DNA of 37,694 nt from Alkalicoccobacillus porphyridii (lineage in GTDB: Bacteria; Bacillota; Bacilli; Bacillales; Bacillaceae_D), in NCBI RefSeq assembly GCF_007293315.1, contig NZ_VLXZ01000022.1, forward strand, positions 1-37,694, written 5' to 3'. Made by a program: the position numbers and the translations under genes. Shown in pieces: positions 33,867 to 37,694 of this stretch. The stretch's first letter is position 1, and each line of letters opens with the position of its first letter. The notes beneath the pieces are model-generated. The model saw nothing but the letters and a program-made list of their open reading frames with translations. It was not told where the DNA came from and did no database searches.

Positions 33867-34739
33867 TTATTCGAGCTCAACATATTCAAATAACATCGGT
33901 GCCCCACTACGATTAAAGCGTGGATCGTAGACACCTAAGACACCATCTTCCGTTGTGATCACAACAAATGGTGACCAAGCCATTAACACCTCTGCCCTAG
34001 GATTGCCCTCCAAAAGTGGAGTTAGATCCTCTTGCTCTTCAGAAACAATGATTTCAGGGTCTGATGAGGTGGACCAGATCGTTTGATCATCGATATAAAT
34101 TTTCCCATCCTCTTTACCATATACCGTGAAATGACCCGGTATAAAGCTTGCCGTTAACGTCGTTTGCTCATATTGATCTCGAGCCTCTTCATGTATCATC
34201 ATACCCTGTATTGCTTGAGCCCCGACATGAAGGAGTACAATCACCCAGGCAATACGCCAAATCCGATGAGGTTGAACTGTTTTGCTCCATTTTTTTATTA
34301 AAAAGGCTCCAAGAAAAATCGTCCATACGACTAAATCAATTATGGGAATGACACCAATTGTTACTCGCATAGAGGAAAACGGCTCAAAGAAACCTGTTCC
34401 CCATGCATTTAATGAATCAGACCCAATATGAATAAACACATTTACTAAGGCCAAATAGAAGATCATTCTATCCTTTCGTCTCCAAATAACATAGGCAAGT
34501 ACATAAATAATCAAAGCCCATATAGGTGCAACGAAAATAGAATGAGTGAGACCCCTGTGCCACATTTGATCCATTACTCGTCCAGTTTCCGTCACTCGAG
34601 CCACAATATCTAAATCCGGAGCTTGGCTTGCTGCCAAAGCTGTAAAGAGGAGTGCTCGTTTGGTGGGTCTATCTTTTTCTCTTTTATCCACCATTCCATA
34701 CGTTGTTAAGCCAAATAATGTGTGCGTAATGGTATCCAT
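33867..34739 (-). CDS. YfhP/YdjM-type membrane-bound metal-dependent hydrolase
   Basis: A 290-residue protein with HTLFG near the start, APDLD, and HRGLTHS, the DUF457/YdjM signatures of presumed metal ligands, with four or five membrane helices before residue ~200 and a soluble C-terminal region. Start ATG 34739 begins one base after the stop of the M20 peptidase gene, indicating coupled translation. In B. subtilis yfhP lies beside yfhO and csbB; here the homologues are nearby but on the other strand. Function unknown. Confidence 0.85.
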   Translation of the reverse strand: MDTITHTLFGLTTYGMVDKREKDRPTKRALLFTALAASQAPDLDIVARVTETGRVMDQMWHRGLTHSIFVAPIWALIIYVLAYVIWRRKDRMIFYLALVNVFIHIGSDSLNAWGTGFFEPFSSMRVTIGVIPIIDLVVWTIFLGAFLIKKWSKTVQPHRIWRIAWVIVLLHVGAQAIQGMMIHEEARDQYEQTTLTASFIPGHFTVYGKEDGKIYIDDQTIWSTSSDPEIIVSEEQEDLTPLLEGNPRAEVLMAWSPFVVITTEDGVLGVYDPRFNRSGAPMLFEYVELE

Positions 34740-34740
34740 C

Positions 34741-36000
34741 TTATTTTGAAGGGAGCAGTGGTAACGTCATACGTGCGATACCGCTTAAGCCGAGAATCGT
34801 TAAAAATACTCGCTGTGGTCCAAGATGGGCATTCGTTGGATCAAACCATTCTTCCAGCGAATGGGCTCCCCCTGCATCCCCTCCTGCTCCAAGCGTCACA
34901 GCAGGAATGCCTAGACTAATTGGTAGATTAGCGTCCGTACTTATCGCCTGTTCTAATGTCGGTGTCAAACCAAGTACTTCAGTAGCAGCCCAGCATGCCT
35001 GAACAATGTCAGCATCATCAGCTTGTGATCCTACTGGCCGATCCCCTAATTTATTTATATCAACACTTATGCCGTTTTCTCCGAATTTTCCCCAGCGTGC
35101 ATTTTCAGCTTCAGCAGCTTCTTGAAAGATGACTTGGACACGACTATCAATCTCATCTAACTCATTTTTTCCATTTGAGCGAATATCGACGTAAAGCTTT
35201 GCTTGCTGTGCAATAGCTGTCGGTATCGTGCCACCTTCTATGACTCCAACGTTAAACGTTGTTTTAGGATGGGAGGCCGTCTCCAAATCTGCAATCATAG
35301 AAATTGCCCGTCCGCCTGCATGCACGGCACTTGGTGTGCCAAATGCCCCAAAGCTGTGTCCTCCTGGTCCTGAGTATGTAATCTCATAGCGATAGCTTCC
35401 CGTACCTTTGTATACAATGGCGCTCGGTGAGACAGCGTCAATGGAGATAAATCCATCCACTTCCGGATGTTCCTTAAAAAAAGCTTTGACGCCTCGTAAA
35501 TCACCTGGGCCCTCTTCACCAACTGTTCCCCCAAAGATAATATCTGCCTCTGGTGTAATGCCCGACACTTTGAATGCACGTACGATTGAAAGCAGTGCCG
35601 CTAAACCTCTTGCATCATCCGTAATACCAGGACCATAATACCGACCGTCCTTTTTGGTTACACGAACGTCAGTATCTGCAGAAAATACGCTATCAATATG
35701 TGCACTGACAAAAAGGGTTGGACCCTGTCGCTCTCCTTTTAAAACACCATATACATTTCCTTCTTGATCCTGTTTAACGTTTTCCAGGCCCAAATCTTTT
35801 AATTTGTTTAAGTAAGCTAGGGCTCTTTTTGATTCTTCAAATGGAGGTGCTCCAATCTCAGCAAGTTCAATTTGCTCTTGTAATGTTTGAGATTGATCCT
35901 TCTCAATAAATCGCAAAGCCTCTTTTACTTTTTCGCTATTCTTAACATGTGTAAAAACCGTTTCAACTTCTTTATTAAGATTATAAGATGCTTCTGACAT
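34741..36000 (-). CDS. M20-family metallopeptidase
   Basis: A 419-residue cytosolic zinc peptidase. Metal ligands and catalytic residues are visible: HIDSVF, the bridging Asp in GITDDARG, catalytic/ligand Glu pair in TVGEEGPGD, Asp in SIDAVSP, and final His in GAGGDAGGAHSLEEW. A lid domain occupies the middle (GPGGHSFGAFG). It resembles peptidase T-like aminotripeptidases, but the exact peptide substrate is unknown. Start at ATG 36000 (MSEASYN) after GGAGG; ATG 36021 is an alternative. Leads a two-gene unit with the YfhP-like gene. Confidence 0.9.
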   Translation of the reverse strand: MSEASYNLNKEVETVFTHVKNSEKVKEALRFIEKDQSQTLQEQIELAEIGAPPFEESKRALAYLNKLKDLGLENVKQDQEGNVYGVLKGERQGPTLFVSAHIDSVFSADTDVRVTKKDGRYYGPGITDDARGLAALLSIVRAFKVSGITPEADIIFGGTVGEEGPGDLRGVKAFFKEHPEVDGFISIDAVSPSAIVYKGTGSYRYEITYSGPGGHSFGAFGTPSAVHAGGRAISMIADLETASHPKTTFNVGVIEGGTIPTAIAQQAKLYVDIRSNGKNELDEIDSRVQVIFQEAAEAENARWGKFGENGISVDINKLGDRPVGSQADDADIVQACWAATEVLGLTPTLEQAISTDANLPISLGIPAVTLGAGGDAGGAHSLEEWFDPTNAHLGPQRVFLTILGLSGIARMTLPLLPSK

Positions 36001-36076
36001 GTTGACCGCCTCCAGTATCATTGCAAAATAATTCTGATTGATTCACTTTAGTATAGCGTACAAAAGCTTCGAGACA

Positions 36077-36112
36077 CAAAAAAAAAAGCAATGACACGAT
36101 AGCAACATTGCT
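36077..36112 (-). terminator. Terminator of the carbonic anhydrase-like gene
   Basis: AGCAATG (36087-36093) with CATTGCT (36106-36112) followed on the minus strand by a run of T. Confidence 0.8.
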
Positions 36113-36140
36113 TTGCTAGGTATCATTACTTTAGCGTTCT

Positions 36141-36974
36141 TTATGGCGTAATTTTAAATATATCGCGACTACCAAGCTCTTGAACAGGTCGATTGTTTTC
36201 AGTAGAAACCTTATTGACAGCTTTAATTTGTTCCTCAGATAAGCTAACTGTCTCATTAGATACAATCCAGGTTACATTCTCTGTACATGGTGGTGTAGTT
36301 AGAGAACCTTCATACGTATAAAGACTATCAAGTTCTGGAATGAGTTCTGTTGCATCAAAATCAACTGCACGATTAGCCACTCCGTCCTTTGCCGGGAGAG
36401 CCATCCAAACATCCTTCAAAATCTTATTCTCTTTACCTTCTTCCACGAGAACACTAATGATAAGCTGTTCTTCTTCTTCATTTTCATGAACAAGCTGAAT
36501 TTCTAAAGGAAATTCTTCCTCATCAATGGTGTGCTCACTAGGCGTATGTAAGGCAACCTGATGTAAACGATACTCATCTTCGTTAATCATAAGCGTATTA
36601 TTATTTAGGTCAAATGAATTAGCTTGGAAAATTTCATCATTATCCTCAACTGAATAAATGGTTTCGTTATAATCAAATACAAGATCAAGTTCTGCCTCTT
36701 TAATAGAAGCATTTTCCTTCGTATCAATATTTATAGGGGATTGCTGTGAGCCTTGGCCACATGCCTTATATTCCGAACTAAGAGATTCCCAATAATCCGG
36801 TCCCTTGTGCCCCTCGTAAGACCATTCAGCCTCTACTGGTGTAATTAGTGTTTGTTCCTTGTAGAAAAAAGTCTCTACCTCGGAATTTGTAGCATATGCT
36901 GGATGACTAAAGCCTAAGCTAGCAGTCAAAAACGCTACAATTAGAGCAAGAAAAGCCCACTTTGTATGTTTCAA
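36141..36974 (-). CDS. Alpha-carbonic anhydrase homologue lacking zinc ligands
   Basis: A 277-residue exported protein: signal peptide ~1-28 (WAFLALIVAFLTASLGFSHPAYA), then an alpha-carbonic anhydrase fold with WSYEGHKGPDYW, QQSPINI, TPSEHTID and SLTTPPCTENVTWIV. The three zinc histidines of active enzymes (Q-F-H-F-H and E-x-H-x-V-H) are here Ala141 (QVALH), His143 and Gln160 (EIQLVH), so two of three are missing while the spacing (2 and 17) is preserved. Thr in LTTPP and Glu in PSEH are retained. The protein is therefore probably not a carbonic anhydrase but a related binding or structural protein. Start TTG 36974 is seven bases after AAAGGATG. Downstream of an LPNTA surface protein gene. 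Confidence 0.9.
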   Translation of the reverse strand: MKHTKWAFLALIVAFLTASLGFSHPAYATNSEVETFFYKEQTLITPVEAEWSYEGHKGPDYWESLSSEYKACGQGSQQSPINIDTKENASIKEAELDLVFDYNETIYSVEDNDEIFQANSFDLNNNTLMINEDEYRLHQVALHTPSEHTIDEEEFPLEIQLVHENEEEEQLIISVLVEEGKENKILKDVWMALPAKDGVANRAVDFDATELIPELDSLYTYEGSLTTPPCTENVTWIVSNETVSLSEEQIKAVNKVSTENNRPVQELGSRDIFKITP

Positions 36975-37138
36975 TCTGTTTCATCCTTTCTATTTGCAGA
37001 AAGCTCCATTATATTCTTAGAACATCATACACGAAATGACAATAAAATAAAAGCTAGTTTTTAATTCGTAATATAATTGCAAACTAGTTCCATAGAATAA
37101 GATAATTTCTAACCAATAAATAGCTACTGCACATAAGA

Positions 37139-37171
37139 AAATCCAAACTCACATCACGCGAGTTCGGATTT
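37139..37171 (-). terminator. Terminator of the LPNTA protein gene
   Basis: AAATCCAAACTC (37139-37150) pairs with GAGTTCGGATTT (37160-37171, one G-U pair); the minus strand continues TTTTC. Confidence 0.8.
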
Positions 37172-37217
37172 CTTATTGGTTTGCATCATATTTTTCTAAT
37201 TACGTCTTGGTTTATTC

Positions 37218-37694
37218 TCATTTAATCGTCTTTCTTCTCCATTGAAGAATGAATGTAGCCGCTCCAATTGATAAGAGACTAAGTCCGATGACTAAAAAGT
37301 TATATAGCGCAGTTGCTGTATTAGGCAGTTGTTCACCCTTAGTCTTATTAGCATCAGTATTTGGTGAAGCCCCTTGATTCTTGCTTCCATTCTGATCTGT
37401 TCCGGCTTTTGGCTCTTCTTTAGAAGGTCCCGGTGACTTCGGTTCTTCTCCTCCTGGAGACGGTTCCGGTGTTCGTGGTTCTTCTCCACTTGGTGGTGGC
37501 TCCGGTGTTGGTGCTTCTCCTCCGCCCGGTGGTGGTTCTGGTGTTGGTGTCTCTCCTCCGCCCGGTGGTGGTTCTGGTGTTGGTGTCTCTCCTCCGCCCG
37601 GTGGTGGTTCTGGTGTCGGTGTCTCTCCTCCGCCCGGTGGTGGTTCTGGTGTCGGTGTCTCTCCTCCGCCCGGTGGTGGTTCTGGTGTCGGTGT
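37218..37694 (-). CDS. C-terminal part of an LPNTA-anchored surface protein
   Basis: An incomplete gene running off the right edge: 158 codons plus stop, in frame from base 37694. The visible part is a Pro/Glu/Gly-rich spacer made of 12-residue repeats (TPTPEPPPGGGE), a less regular Pro-rich part, then the sorting signal EQLPNTATALYN, a hydrophobic segment (FLVIGLSLLSIGAATFIL) and the basic tail QWRRKTIK. The motif is LPNTA, not LPXTG, the type used by class D/SrtC-like sortases of Bacillus. The N-terminal functional domain lies outside the window. Confidence 0.9.
   Translation of the reverse strand, partial: TPTPEPPPGGGETPTPEPPPGGGETPTPEPPPGGGETPTPEPPPGGGETPTPEPPPGGGEAPTPEPPPSGEEPRTPEPSPGGEEPKSPGPSKEEPKAGTDQNGSKNQGASPNTDANKTKGEQLPNTATALYNFLVIGLSLLSIGAATFILQWRRKTIK
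37505..37694 (-). repeat. 36-bp coding tandem repeats
   Basis: Near-identical 36-bp units (12 codons, T-P-T-P-E-P-P-P-G-G-G-E) at least five times up to the window edge, differing at a few third positions such as ACC/ACA and CCG/CCA. The low divergence suggests recent copy-number change. Confidence 0.9.

Overview
The window is a stretch of Gram-positive, low-GC chromosome from a member of the Bacillaceae, probably a salt- or alkali-tolerant one. The reasons are the B. subtilis-like neighbourhood yeaC-yeaD-yebA-guaA, the choline/glycine-betaine module (opuAC-like, gbsR, gbsA, gbsB), a bmrCD-type exporter, a csbB/yfhO/yfhP-like cell-envelope cluster, a YjcZ-type mini-protein and strong AGGAGG-type ribosome sites. 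Species cannot be fixed from sequence alone. No rRNA, tRNA, CRISPR array or intact transposase/integrase gene was seen.

Layout. 1-2.2 kb: an A+T-rich gene for a large protein with a C-terminal HEPN-like RNx4H-type motif, lying between two copies of the 3' end of guaA (13-bp direct repeats), so it looks like a single-gene island in the guaA attachment site. 2.2-8.3 kb (minus): guaA, transglutaminase-like membrane protein, DUF58 protein, MoxR ATPase. 8.4-13.8 kb: thioredoxin-like protein, orphan betaine/choline-binding lipoprotein, GbsR regulator, betaine aldehyde dehydrogenase and choline dehydrogenase, with three promoters that each carry a TTTAAT-type operator just downstream. A 227-bp MITE-like element with 9-bp target duplication has split the terminator after gbsB.

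14.2-21.5 kb: secreted phosphoesterase, YdcF/SanA-like protein, SH3b-amidase, two glycine/tyrosine-rich mini-proteins, a MecA_N-type penicillin-binding protein and a nitroreductase with a Fur-box-like site. 21.6-26.1 kb: heterodimeric ABC exporter (bmrC/bmrD type) behind a 20-codon leader peptide and an intrinsic terminator, followed by a GNAT gene. 26.6-32.5 kb: esterase-like hydrolase, a three-gene sugar-transfer module (GT2, GtrA, YfhO) behind a SigB-like promoter, and bioY with a BirA-like operator. 33-37.7 kb (minus): GNAT protein, YfhP-like membrane hydrolase, M20 peptidase, an alpha-carbonic-anhydrase homologue that lacks two of three zinc ligands, and the C-terminal part of an LPNTA sortase substrate.

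Between genes there is an unusual amount of repeat structure: three short-tandem arrays with a ~20.5-bp period and related cores (CTTGGTATC, GATGTATC, CCCGATATC), a two-copy RNA-like repeat whose stems covary, and a REP-like pair. The best candidates for something undescribed are the guaA-island HEPN gene, the ~20.5-bp arrays, and the covarying MITE-borne repeat.
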